Shown here piece after piece: positions 24,681-35,812 of a stretch of 64,000 nt of DNA (its first letter is position 1; each line of letters opens with the position of its first letter). The position numbers and the translations under genes were made by a program. Under the pieces are notes generated by a model. That model ran no database searches and was not told the DNA's origin. It was given only the letters and a program-made list of their open reading frames with translations. This DNA comes from Megalobrama amblycephala (taxonomy: Eukaryota; Chordata; Actinopteri; Cypriniformes; Xenocyprididae). The DNA lies in contig NC_063065.1 in assembly GCF_018812025.1 (NCBI RefSeq), positions 32,431,621 through 32,495,620 of the forward strand, given 5' to 3'.

Positions 24681-24703
24681 ATGGAAGCTTGTTTCCATAA
24701 GGG

Positions 24704-24738
<35 letters not shown>

Positions 24739-25697
24739 TATTTTTCTCACAATTGCGAATTTGTATCTTGTATCAGGCAATTCTGACCTTTTTCTCAAAA
24801 TTGTGAGACATAACTCACAATTGTGAGGAAAAAAATCTGTAATTCTGAGTTTATTTCTCACAATTGTATTAAAAAGTCAGAAGACTGAGATGTAAATTCA
24901 CAACTGTTCAAATTGTGAGACATAAACTTGCAATTTTTACTTTTTTCCCTCGCAATTCTGACCTTTTTTCTCAAAATTAAGAGATATAAACTCGGAATTG
25001 TGAGAAAAAAGTCTGAATTGTGAGATATAAACTCGCAATTTTGACTTTTTTTGTCACAAGTATGACATTATATCCTGCAATTCTGACTTTTTTCTCCTAA
25101 TTGTGAGATATAAACTACCAATTGTGAGTTATAAAGTCTGAATTGACCCTTCGCTGGGAGTTTGATTGACAAGCAATCTAACCAATCATAATGCCGAATC
25201 CGCCATTTAGTCCGACAAAGCAGTCAGGAGTTGAACTTGAAAAATGGTGTGTAATGACGTCTTTCTGCATTTGAAACATTCCATCTCATGTCCATTCATG
25301 TTTATTTGATGCTATTAATTAACTAGTAGGAAGAGATGGTCGGTTCACAAGCCGCTTGAGCTGAGACGCTACGACACAAAACGTTTTTTATCGTTTGAAT
25401 TTCTTAAAAAAATTACACAGTTTGAAAGCAGGGACTTTGTTTAATATCATAAGTAACCTGCTCTGTCTTGTCTGTCGACGTGTTGTCAGTGTCCCCTTTG
25501 CTCCGTGATTTATTTTTCCCTATATGTGGCTTGACAGCGCCATGGCTTGTCGGACAAAGCAACAGTAACTAAGGCGGGCGGGTCCTTGCGAAAGGTCAAT
25601 TAGGGTATACAAACTCACAATTGTGAGAAAAAGAGTCAGAATTTTGAGATTAAAAGCCGCAGTTACCTTTTTTTTTATTATGGAAATAAGCTTCCTT
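24681..25697. mobile_element. Inverted-repeat element with internal minisatellite
   Basis: ggaagcttgtttccataa at the left is mirrored by ttatggaaataagcttcc at the right. Inside, a degenerate tandem repeat alternates cacaattctgactttt, ctcacaattgtgagat and ataaactcgcaattgtg over about 450 bp, then resumes after a nested element. A long A-run (24707-24734) lies just inside the left end. Similar elements occur in carp and zebrafish as far as I remember. Confidence 0.7.
25145..25600. mobile_element. MITE nested in the minisatellite-bearing element
   Basis: gacccttcgctgggagtttg at the left is mirrored, loosely, by gggtccttgcgaaaggtc at the right, and AATT flanks both sides. The sequence inside differs sharply from the repeats on either side, and those repeats resume afterwards, which shows an insertion. 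Confidence 0.55.
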
Positions 25698-26723
25698 TTA
25701 TAGATGCACATGCAGTTCAGCACAAATGTCTTTTTTACCCATTTTTTTGTAGAAGTGTCTTCTTTGTCCAGACTTATGGGACTTATGGTTTGTTTGCAGA
25801 GTAAATGAAGCTGTCTGTCAACGACAATAACGTTGGACCACAAAACTCATAACTAAACTCAATGTGTGCTTCTTTTTCTGCTAGATAAAGTATTGACAGC
25901 TCTTATTACCCGTCGACGGGTGCTAATTTTCTTCTGGGCCCTATATGATAAACTACTTGTCATAATTATATCAGAGAGTATGTTTTGTAAAGTGTACAAT
26001 GAATCAACTATTGTGTTGTTAATTCTTTCTGACTCAGTGCCCTGATAAAATGAAACTTTGTGAGCTAATTTTAAATGCTCACCACAGATAGTCTCGTACT
26101 GCATTATTACCCAGAGGAACGATTGCAGTAAGAGCCCTTATGGGAATGTTGTCTGACTTTTGTGAAGACACTTTTCTTAATATGTTTTCTATTTTTTATT
26201 CAGCAGAGTCTTTCCATACAGCTCTAATTTCTGTGGGTGGTAAACTGTTGAACTGGGACTTCCGTGACAAGTCTATAATAAGGAGTTAATTCCATCTTTA
26301 ATGAATTATTAATGCTAATCTACACTGTGATGAAATTGAGTTTTAGTTGAAATATCCATCACAGGCAGCTCAGTTATTATAAAACAGACAACTGGCAAAT
26401 ATTCTAAATCTCTTGTAAAAATAAAAAGTTAATGTTGAATTTCAAATAGTGTAATTCTGCTGTTTCTGTCATCATGACTTCAGATAGCATGTGTTTATTT
26501 GCCTTTGTATCTTGGCTCAGCTCTGTCAGTCGTGTTGTTTATGTTAGACATGCCACAAACCACAAATAAATCAGTTCGTATTATGGTAATGTAGGCAACT
26601 CCAGACTGCTCCATTTTATTGCATACTGTCTAGATGTCTTTGAACGACTATGTGAACACATAAGACGTGTTGCCTGTAGTAACAGCTGGGGCTGTACTGA
26701 CTGCAGAACTCGCATATACTTGT
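25698..26723. other. Intergenic, nothing recognised
   Basis: No recognisable gene, RNA or repeat boundary. Confidence 0.45.
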
Positions 26724-26727
26724 TTAA

Positions 26728-27542
26728 AGGGGCGGTTGATTATGATTTCACTTTTTTAACTTTAGTTAGTGTGTAATGTTGCTGTTTGAGCATAAACAAA
26801 ATCTGCAAAGTTACGAAACTCAAAGTTCAATGCAAAGGGAGATAATTTCTTTAACAGAAATCACTTTTTAAGGACTACAACAAATGGCTGGTAGAGACTA
26901 CAACAAGCTTCTTCCTGGTTAGTGACATTACTAACCCTAAAATTTATATAAACCCCACCCCCGAGAATATGCAACAAAGGGGGCGGGGCCATGTTGGGCT
27001 GCTTTAGAGAAGAGGAAGAGTTGTTGTAGTAGAGTGTTGTTGTCATGACGTCATTTTACGCCGGACTGCTTCACAAACGAGGGTCAATTCAACACAAAAG
27101 ATGAACATGACGGCACATGCTAGTGGATGAGTTGAATCAACTCCACAGCAACTACATCAATTTATCCACTAACCATTCAGAAACGTCCAGTTTCATTCTA
27201 AAAGTTGTAACTTCTTCCTGAGTCTCTCCATCAGTGTCGACTCCGGTTTGAACATAAAAGGCTGAACAGTTTCTGACATTTTCAGTGAGTCTGCATGAGG
27301 TAATCAGAGCTGCTATAACATGAGCTCTTGAAACTCCGCCCTCTTCTTGGGAGCAGCAGCTCATTTGCATTTAAAGGGACACACACAAAAACGGCATGTT
27401 TTTGTAACCCTTAAAAAGTGACAATTTTAACATGCTATCATAAATGATCTGTGGGGTATTTTGAGCTAAAACTTCACATACACACCCTGGGGACACCAGA
27501 GACTTATATTACATCTTGTAAAAATGGCATTATATGACCCCT
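26728..27542 (-). mobile_element. TTAA-flanked element, AGGGGACC family, inverted copy
   Basis: TTAA on both sides (26724-26727, 27543-27546). It is 815 bp, the reverse complement of the 22852 element with scattered changes. It carries GC-rich patches (gggggcggggccatgttggg) and a minus-strand coding-start remnant at 27193-27279. Confidence 0.8.
27193..27279 (-). pseudogene. Transposon-borne N-terminal coding start (QPFMFKPES)
   Basis: A minus-strand ATG opens 28 codons beginning MSETVQPFMFKPESTLM. The word P-F/Y-x-F-x-P-E-S matches the start kept in the other TTAA family at 10666 and 32810. In the sister copies at 22.9 and 52.1 kb the same nucleotides are present but the frame is broken by one base. 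An AAG-GTTA donor-like site lies near the end, so this could be a first exon. No transposase domain is present. Confidence 0.3.
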
Positions 27543-27584
27543 TTAACATGTTTTGCAGGTTCTTCAAGTTTGATTTTGAATGGG

Positions 27585-27617
<33 letters not shown>

Positions 27618-27741
27618 TATGGAAACATACAAGGTCAGGGGCAATGACTAGTTAATTTTGCATGTAATTTGCAATGTAATTTACGATGTAATTTTTATGC
27701 CATGGCTATGAAAATAATGTTGTGTTCATGGTGTTTATAGC

Positions 27742-28078
27742 CTATAGACCTTATGTAGCCCCGCCCCTTTTCAGCGCTGCGCTCGTTGTCTTTTGACTTC
27801 CGGCTTGTATTTCCACAGCGATCTTGTATTGTATGAATGAACTGCTCATTTTAAAATCTTCCCGGGCTACTGACATTTGTTAAGACATCTGCTTTAAACA
27901 TAACAATGCTCATGATAACTTTCATTGACTCTACAACAGGTAAATCCACTTCACCAGTTAATTATTCTTATTCTTATTTCCATAGAAATATACAGGGCTA
28001 CCGCAAAACCGGAAGTTCAAAGACAATTATTCTAAAGATGGCGGCGCGGCTTGTTTCTCTGGAAAATAAGGTCTATAG
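27742..28078. mobile_element. MITE with CTATAGACCTTAT ends
   Basis: ctatagaccttatgtagccc at the left is mirrored by aaataaggtctatag at the right. It is 337 bp, with GC-rich sub-terminal parts (gccccgccccttttcagcg and gatggcggcgcggcttg). Those words look promoter-like but sit inside the repeat, so I do not call a promoter. Confidence 0.6.
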
Positions 28079-28079
28079 C

Positions 28080-29751
28080 TTGTAAAGAAAAAGAAAAAAA
28101 AAAATGAAAAAATATACATATTTCATTATTTTATTTTATTTTATTTTAGGCACTTCATTTAATTAAGAGTTGAGAACATTATGATGCATTTCTGTTTTCA
28201 TAAATAAAAACATTTTTGCTTGTTTTTACCCAGCATTTCAATTAGATAGAAGATCATATTGATTCAAGCTGTTTACATACTGTGAAGTAAAATTATTTTA
28301 TGCAAAAATCAAACTGTGCCTGAAACTATAATGAATTAATAAGTAGATACAAAGTCCAGTATGCTTATTATTTTCTGAATTAAATTGTAATTATAATAAT
28401 TATAATACATTTATATTACTTTCAATTAAGATAAACATCATTTGGAAACAAACAACCCCGCAAAGGAGAATAAAGCTCACTATAAATACACAAAGATATT
28501 TCTATACATGGTAAGCAAACGGGGTCTTCAGACATTGAAATAAATCAATAAATACATGATTTATGTTTAGAGAATGTGTTTGTACTGAGTGAACTGAATT
28601 ACGAATTCAGGTTATCAAGACTTCACTAATTTATGAGCTTTGGAAAGAATAATTTAAGTTTTAGTGTAACTTTTAGTGGTCTCTAGCTGATAAAATTGAC
28701 CTTCAGTTTAAAACCTTCAATTCAAGTTTTTTTAAGGTTATGTAATTTAAATTTAAATTTTATAACTAATAAATAATTGCTCAGGGTAATGTTGGTGGAC
28801 GCTCCTACCCTCCCATGAATCATGGACTACACCTTATCAAAATTTCTGTCTGTCTAGAGAAATAGTAGTGATTTCCATCAAGGTGTGTTTCTTTTAAGGC
28901 TTAATGTGTACTGAAAAGCAGATTTGTCTGGGCATCAAGTGTTTCAAGCTTTTTACATCTACTAAAATATTCCCAGCAAAAGGAAATCAATGCACCATTT
29001 TCATCACTGCCTCCAGCCAACCTCTTACCACTGTCTACTTACTATGCAGAGCTTAGTGAGGCAAACTAGACTGATGGCAAAAAGTTTTCCAAAAACACTT
29101 CAATTATGTTTTGAGAGGATCGCTGAACGCTGTGGTGTACCTGAGACTTTTGATCATAGCGGGATATCTGTTCAAATGAAAGACAGGAGATGGGAAGCGA
29201 GGCGATATCGGAAAGCTTTGCTCTATCATCAAAGTGAACATGTTTATTCCATACATTCATCATCCTGATCGACACCTCGCCTCAGGGAACTGATTAAAAT
29301 TACCATTAGCAGACTTCAAAAATGCTTTGTTAATTATAGCACAAATGGCAACAGAGATTTCCCGTCATGTATATCCCATCTTTTGACTTCTCAAGAGAGG
29401 TCTAAATTGACTGATCTCAACAATAAGAACTTCTGACCCTTACATTGAGTTGGGAATATTGTCTTATCTCTCTTTAGTAATTCAGCATGGTCTGTTATCT
29501 TTCATGCATATGGGATGTATGAACATTTTCCCCAGAGGGGATGAGGACAGACATAATGAACAGAGCCCAAGGAACAAGCAGTTAATTATCTATTGCTCAG
29601 TCATATATCAGTGCCACTGGAGTGGTGATGCTTTCATCAGCTCAAGGTGAGAGAAGGTACTTTAAAAACTAATCTGAATGTGGATACTAGATTATATAAA
29701 ATAACAAAAAAGATGAATGAAAAATGGGCTACATAATACAGGCTCTTGTTC
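28080..29751. other. Intergenic, nothing recognised
   Basis: AT-rich; the 90-codon frame near 29.0 kb has no recognisable content and a matching frame on the other strand. Confidence 0.45.
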
Positions 29752-30032
29752 TGTTACGTCCTGTTTTATTTCCGTTTTCACCCTGTTTGATCGCTTCCTA
29801 GTTAGTTTCCCTGGCTGTTAATTAGTTCTTACACACCTGTTTCTGTTCTACTCATTATCTCCCTGTGTTAGTTTCCTCAGTTTCTTTGTCCAGGATTGTT
29901 TGTCAACGTCATTGTTAATGTGATTACGTTATTCTCCTGCTATCTCCTGCATGTTCCCTTTTTGGATTAATCATTAAAGATTGTTTTTGTTCCTATTCCT
30001 TCATTGTGCACTTCTATACACCCACCGTGACA
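29752..30032 (+). mobile_element. Gypsy-type LTR (solo 5' LTR with leader)
   Basis: It starts TGTTACGTCC and ends CACCGTGACA, so the termini are TG...CA. An ATTAAA poly(A)-like signal lies near 29974 and the sequence is T/C-rich throughout, as in fish Ty3/gypsy LTRs that I recognise. It is followed directly by gaataccagacc, where the primer site would be, and then by a gag start. No 3' LTR is in the window. Confidence 0.7.
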
Positions 30033-30092
30033 GAATACCAGACCTAGAAAGGATTGTGTCATTTTCCGTCCCCCCCCTCTCACCCTTCAAAT

Positions 30093-30430
30093 ATGGACCT
30101 CCCCACTGTCAAACTGCTCTGCCTGGAGCAGAAGGACCATTCTCTTGAGGACCACACCAGAGATTTTTTGGATTTGGCGAGCCAAACACATTGCTCGTTC
30201 TGTGTTTTTTACATCACTGGGGCAAAGGCATGCCTCCCAGAGAATGGTCCTTGAGAGGATTTCGCCTCATTTGTGTAGTGGGTGCTGATAAACAATGGAT
30301 CTGCGTTCCCCATCGACCCAGCGGAGGACTTTACCAGCCCCACTCCGGATTCAGAGCCCAGCCAGCCATCACCTCACTGCATTGATATGATGCCAGAGAC
30401 TGAGAGAGCGAGTCTGAAAGAAGGATACTT
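30093..30430 (+). pseudogene. Gypsy gag N-terminal relic
   Basis: An ATG 60 bp past the LTR opens a frame with SLEDHTRDFLDLASQTHCS, a segment I know from the start of fish Ty3/gypsy Gag. It stops after 54 codons. A shifted frame then gives INNGSAFPIDPAEDF and a proline/serine-rich tail. Frameshifts and a stop show it is dead. Protease, RT and integrase are absent. Gag normally packages the element RNA in the cytoplasm. Confidence 0.7.
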
Positions 30431-30522
30431 CAAAAACTAATGAAGCCAGACGAAAATGAACGAGCCAGACATGAGGACTGAGCCCACCATCGCCCCGGAG
30501 CCCAAGCCCCAAGAGAGTTTGG

Positions 30523-31120
30523 CTAGGTGTCTAACACCTGTGTCTTAACCAGATGCGATCCTCTAAGATTTCAGCGACAAACAATTTGTCTGTCCACACC
30601 AGATGCGACGTGACTATGAGATGCGATAAAGTCAGTTAAAAATCACAGCCAATCAGAAGAGTGCATGGGCGGGCTCTCTCGGCAACTTCCTAGCACTCAT
30701 AATGAAACTCATAATTTCATGAATATTAAACCATTTTAACATTATTAAAAATACCTACTGAGTTACTGAAACAATTTTTGTCATAGAATACACTTGTCTG
30801 TTCGCAATGAGTTGAATGTTGAATGAACCAGCATGAGTTTGAATGTTCTTGTTTCCTTTCATTTATTTTGAAGATCTGAGGTGAATTGTCTATTGTTGCT
30901 TTCAGTAAGACAAACAAAATGATATCCAAACTCACATTAGACACTTTTAACATTAAATAAAGCACATAACCTAAGATTATCTTTGCCATATTTTTTTTGT
31001 TGTTCCAGCCACGAAATCGCAGAAAAATAGAAACCATTTCTAAAATAGAATCATTGCTTGTCACGGCAAGTTAGGACAAAATCTCCGATTAACATGGAAA
31101 AGATATCTTTTATCGAGTGT
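30523..31120. mobile_element. Probable insertion inside the gypsy relic
   Basis: Between the gag relic and a proline-rich stretch at 31121 lies unrelated AT-rich sequence whose left side (taggtgtctaacacctgtgtc, accagatgcgat) looks like a MITE end. The right limit, near gagtgtcacgg, is inferred from where retroelement-like sequence resumes. No clean target duplication is seen. Confidence 0.35.
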
Positions 31121-31590
31121 CACGGTGTCACGATAAAGACTCGGGTCTTCTGGTCTCCAGCTCCACCCAGTAAAGAGGATCCCCAGCTCCTCCTCCAGAC
31201 ACTGATCCTGTCACCCCACCTTGGCCTGTCAAACTATTGGCTCCACCTTGGCTCCACCTTGGCTCCACCTTGGCTCCTCCCTCCCTCTCTCCCTCTCTCC
31301 CTCCCTCTCTCCCTCTCTCCCTCCCTCTCTCCTCCCTCTCTCCCTCCCTCTCTCGCTCCCTCCCTCCCTCCCTCTCTCCCTCCCTCTCTCCCTCCCTCTC
31401 TCCCTCCCTCTCTCCCTCCCTCTCTCCCTCCCTCTCTCCCTCCCTCTCTCCCTCTCTCCCTCTCTCCCTCCCTCTCTCATCTCCACCAGAATACCCACAT
31501 CCTTATTGCTCCACTGGGCTCCCTTGTCCCTCCAGCTCCACCTTGGTCAGACATCACCAGCAGCTCATATAATATAGTTATATCAGTTTG
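31121..31590 (+). repeat. Gypsy-type proline-rich remnant with CT-rich satellite
   Basis: Runs of ggctccacctt and ctccagctccacc resemble the 0.8-0.95 kb region of the window. From about 31274 to 31479 there is a (CTCTCCCTCCCT)n tract. The open frames of 90-177 codons across it are low-complexity and not genes. Confidence 0.6.
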
Positions 31591-32483
31591 ATAATCTCTT
31601 CTGGTGATCTTCTAATGATCAGCATTTTCTGATGGTCAATGACCTCCTTTCACTGACCATTTGTTTTTATTAAAATTGACGTAAAAAATAGAGTTTCACG
31701 TCATATATTTGAACCCTACTTGAGACTTTACTAAAATCAGTGTCATAGATAAATGGGTTATCGTGACTATATAAATAATGCATGATGTATGCTTTATGAG
31801 TGCTTATTAAAATGTTTCCCAAACACTGACAAAACAAAATGCCTGAATCCTGGTAATAAAATGGCAAGTGTTCAAAGAGAGTCAGAAATAGAGAGCCACA
31901 GATAGCTGGTACTAATCATAATTACTCAAAGCCTGTCTGAAGAGAGAACATTGCACTTGTCACTTTCTCTGTTATACAGTATGCAGAACAACAGCATATC
32001 ATTTTCTATTGCCAGTACATTTTAACTCTAAAAAGGATGATAAAGTTTTGACCATTTCCTCTTAAGGAAATGAATGAAACAGCTTTGCTTTTCCCACTCA
32101 CAACTAGAACATAGTCATGACAGTATGTATATGACTGAAAGACTGATAAAGTATATGTTGTGATTCTTGTGATGATTCAAATTAAAAGACATTTAAAATG
32201 TTTTCTAATGAAAACATCAACAAATACAGTTAAAGAGCATATCTATAGCGACTCCTGCATCTTCTAATGAGTTTTACATCACTTAAAATTCATCAGAATT
32301 GTATGTAAGTTTTCATAGAAAGCTTAAATTTGACTTTTAAATGTCTAAAACAACAAAATCATGAAGAATATGTTGTAACAGATGGAGTTTTACTGAGAAA
32401 CTGAGACTTGCTCATCTCATGTGTAACATGATGCAACTGTTTATCACTAATATACATTATTGTCATAATGTAAAAAATTTACT
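31591..32483. other. Intergenic, nothing recognised
   Basis: AT-rich, with no gene and no repeat end. Confidence 0.45.
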
Positions 32484-32487
32484 TTAA

Positions 32488-33165
32488 AGGTCCCGTTTTT
32501 CGTGTTTTTTTTTTAAGCTTTGATTGTGTTTATAGTGTGCAATATAACATGTGTTCATGTTTCGCGTGTAAAAAAACACAGTATTTTTCACATAATTTAC
32601 TTATCTGTATACCGCTGTTTCCACTGTCATAAAAACGGGCTGATGACTTCCTTGTTCAATGAAGTCCCTCCTTCAGAAATACGTAACGAGTTCTGATTGT
32701 GCCAGCGGTTCCTGTGTTGTGATTCGACAGCAGTTTAGCGAACCTTGCCCGGAAAGGTCACGCCTCTTACCATAACTTGGAGATGCACGCGCTCAGTGTT
32801 ATTGTAAACATGTCTTTAATTTTACCCTATCAATTTGAGCCGGAATCAGACCCGGTGATTGGACTGCGGGATGAAAATAACAGCGTTTCGATGACATGGC
32901 GACAAACACGCTCTACAAACGCAACTCTTGTGTATTCCTGTGGGCGGAGGTTAGTCAAAAAACTGTTTTAGTGACGTCATTAAAGAAGGAAGTAGAGGGA
33001 TGTAGTCCAAACTGGCCGTTCGATGTAGGCGACTTCTGTTAAATAAAATATCTCGCTTGGCATTGAACTTTGAGCTTTAAAATTTTACCGATTTTATTTA
33101 TACTCTAACAACAACATTACACACTAACTAAAGTTTGAAACATGAGATCACGAAGAACGGGACCT
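32488..33165 (+). mobile_element. TTAA-flanked element, AGGTCCCG family, copy 2
   Basis: TTAA on both sides (32484-32487, 33166-33169). It is 678 bp, starts AGGTCCCGTTTTTCGTG, ends with the mirrored CGGGACCT, and is nearly identical to copy 1 at 10347. The high identity points to recent mobility of this family. Confidence 0.85.
32810..32971 (+). pseudogene. Transposon-borne N-terminal coding start, copy 2
   Basis: The same frame as at 10666, MSLILPYQFEPESDPVIG to CGRRLVKKLF. Relative to copy 1 a T becomes M and an H becomes R. Upstream in-frame ATG codons exist (for example at 32783), so the start is uncertain. It reads as a lone first exon. Confidence 0.35.
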
Positions 33166-33394
33166 TTAATAAAAATATTATTCTATTCAAGAAATCTCCA
33201 CTTACACTTACAAGCACCAAACATTCCAGTTGTATTCCTATTTAAATTCTGAAGGTTTTTTACAGCTGCAACATTTTTATTCCTAAAAATTGTGATTTTT
33301 TTTTTTTTTTCTGGCTCTGTCTGACAGCATTTTCTATATTATGGAGTGATAAAAAGAGAAACTCAAAACCCCCTCTGTAATTTTTTTTACCTCT

Positions 33395-34535
33395 AGTGTG
33401 TCAAGAAGATGGCTTTATCCATTGATCTTTTATCCTGGACATTGTTAACCAAGCCATCAGAGAAGTGGACCGGGACCCAACCCAAAAGATCATCCTTTTT
33501 CTGAGTAAATTTGAACAGAAGGACAAAAACCCACTAGACATTGCAACACTGATGAACAGAAGAGGAGTACAGTCTATGACGTGCCCCCCTGTGTGCACTA
33601 TTTCACAGAAGGACCCCAGAACAGACATTATATGGTCATGGTGCGGGATCCATGAGGTAGTGGGCCACAGAGGAAATTAATACACCGGAGGCCACTGATT
33701 TTCAAACTAACCTTGACCACCACCCTATGACTCTCAAACAACAGCTACGGGCAAGGGCATAGATTTGGTTACAACTTTGAGGGGGTTGAATGTCGGTATG
33801 GTTGTATTGTATTGGGGGGGTTGTAACTGATGGATTTGAATATCCCCACAAACTACGCCCCTGGCTACGGGACATCTTCAAAGGTGCAGTCCAATATTCA
33901 GACATCACACATGTCCAGCTGTATGCAACAACACCTCGCTACTAACAAACACCCAGTCAGCAGGGTCATAACAACCTGCGGCGTACACAACCCAAACCAC
34001 GCCTGCAGGATCCTGTAGAAACGCAACGGCATACATTGACCACATGGAGGACCTAACGAGGAAGACCGTCTGTAGGACGATAGCAAGAATAGAGGCAGTC
34101 TTTCTGTTAGAAGAGCACATCCCAATCACGTTGACACCGAGGGACTTTTACTACATGCCAGCCATCCACAAACTACTGGAACAGATCCCCATAGTCCTGC
34201 CCTTCAAGAAAAATCCCAAGTGTTGGGCCTTAGCCATGTGGTACATTTTGGGCTTTCTTTTTTCCGGCAATAGTCTTCTGGGATGAAGCCAGAAACCCAA
34301 AGATGAAATGGAACAAAAAGAGCTACATCGAACTGTACAACACCACTGTAAAACCTTCTGCTGCAGCTGAGGCGGCTGCATTAACAGGTGATGTGTGCTC
34401 GGATATTGAGAAAAGGGACTTGTCCTATTCAAGAAACCTCAGTAGATACCAGGAAAATGGGATGCCTTGGATGGAGGAATCTATCAAATGCCCGCCAAGT
34501 AGCCTGGATAGAGACCAGAAAATCCTGACACTCAC
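33395..34535 (+). pseudogene. Degenerate coding relic, unknown family, 5' part
   Basis: A tttacctctag splice-acceptor-like site is followed by a plus frame containing DIVNQAIREVDRDPTQKI and then about 60 more codons to a stop at 33680. After a MITE at 33752 a frame continues with DIFKGAVQYSDITHV. Later frames give EHIPITLTPRDFYYMPAIHK and, after a shift, NPKMKWNKKSYIELYNTT. The composition is protein-like (mixed charged and hydrophobic, not repetitive) and the strand is constant, with stops and frameshifts between blocks. I do not recognise the family. It could be a dead host gene copy or an unfamiliar mobile or viral-like ORF. Confidence 0.45.
33752..33863. mobile_element. 112-bp hAT-type MITE with perfect 8-bp duplication
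   Basis: GCTACGGG occurs at both sides (33744-33751 and 33864-33871). The ends caagggcatagatttgg and mirrored cagggg-cgtagtttgt are inverted repeats. It lies inside the coding relic, and protein-like frames flank it. Confidence 0.8.
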
Positions 34536-34844
34536 CAAAAAAACAGCATATGCTGGTAAGGTAGGTTTTGAAGCTAGTATGCTGGTTTGAGCTGGTTTAT
34601 GGACCATCATGGACTAGCATAGGACCAGCTTAGGACCAGCATAGAACCAGCTTTGGACTAGCTCTGGACCAGCATAGGACCAGCATAGGACCAGCTCTGG
34701 ACCAGCATAGGACCTGCTTGGGACCAGCATAGGACCAGCACTTGACCAGCATAAACCAGCATAAACCAGCATAAACCAGCTCAAACCAGAATACCAGCTT
34801 CAAAACCTACCTTACCAGCATATGCTGTTTTTTTTCAGCAGGGT
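34536..34844. mobile_element. MITE with internal accagcatagg minisatellite
   Basis: aacagcatatgctggtaagg plus taggttttgaagct at the left is mirrored by agcttcaaaaccta and ccttaccagcatatgctgtt at the right, an inverted repeat of about 55 bp. Between them lie about 17 units of a 10-11-bp word (ccagcatagga, ccagcataaa). I recall this family from many cyprinid sequences. It truncates or interrupts the coding relic. Confidence 0.8.
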
Positions 34845-35812
34845 GGTTGCATCAGATTAATACAAAAACTAGATTTTGGTTCATACTCTTATCATTATAT
34901 CTTATAATGGCTTATATCTTATAAACGGTAGAAAAAATGTCATTAAAATCAGTGTCAATTTCAAACGAGCCATCCCCTGACGTCATTGGCGGCCGCTCGG
35001 ATTTTGGAGCTAGGGCCACTCAAAGTCGAGGGTCCCACATAATAGCGCTGCGCGAGGCTCGCGACAAATGTGGTCAGATTCACGTTCACGCGAAAGTGAC
35101 AAAATGCTTTACGGTAATTCAAAAACAATGTATATATTATGACTTTATAAGACAATTTCGAAAATCACCCACCTCCATCGAGATTTCTTGTACTGTATTT
35201 GCAAAACTACTGCGCTGGTGAGCGTTGTAGTCGTTGTAGTTCAGAGCTGCGCTTGGAGTATTTACGACAGTGTGATTCACTGAAGGAACCTGTAGAGGGA
35301 GCTTCGCAAATCTTACTGAGTTCCGCTTTAAGGGTCCATGTACTTCTTCAGTTATATCTTGGCCAAAACTCGACAAAAACTCATCAGATTTTTATGTATA
35401 CAGTAGAACTCTTCAGATTGTTATCTGGGACAAAGTAGAACTAGGCTACACGGTTCAAAAAAGTCAGTGCTGCCATCCAACAAAAAAAAAATATATATAT
35501 ATATTTAAATTTTCACTTTTTATATTTGGACTATATAATACACAATTTAAAAATTATTATAAAGTAAAAAAAAAAAAAAACACACAGTTAAAGATAGTAT
35601 ATAATTAAATTAAAGTTCACTTTAAATGAAGCTTGAGTTCAACTAAGATTATTTATTAACTTTGTGTATGTTTTTACATAAGACATAAATTGACAGTCTT
35701 TACTGTGACTGTGCATTCCAATTATAATTTTCATAGTAGGGACACGATTATTATAACAAATATACTTTGTTGTTGTTTATTGTGGTGTTTTTGTTCTGTG
35801 AAGAAGGCACGT
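34845..35812. other. Repeat-like spacer, no gene
   Basis: 34930-35440 is GC-richer, with ccctgacgtcattggcggcc and gtcgttgtagttcagagctg; it looks like MITE interior but no ends can be set. 35480-35600 is AT and A-run rich. Confidence 0.35.

Noticed and set aside
27770..28060. GC-box-like and GATGGCGGC words suggesting a CpG promoter
   Set aside because: They sit inside an element with inverted CTATAGACC ends, so they belong to the repeat. No transcript start evidence.
28990..29268. 92-codon plus frame with a protein-like look
   Set aside because: No motif, no splice or promoter context, and a 69-codon frame on the opposite strand over the same bases.
31058..31591. Overlapping plus and minus frames rich in S-L-P or R-E-G
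   Set aside because: They are translations of the (CTCTCCCTCCCT)n tract with short flanks; low complexity on every frame.
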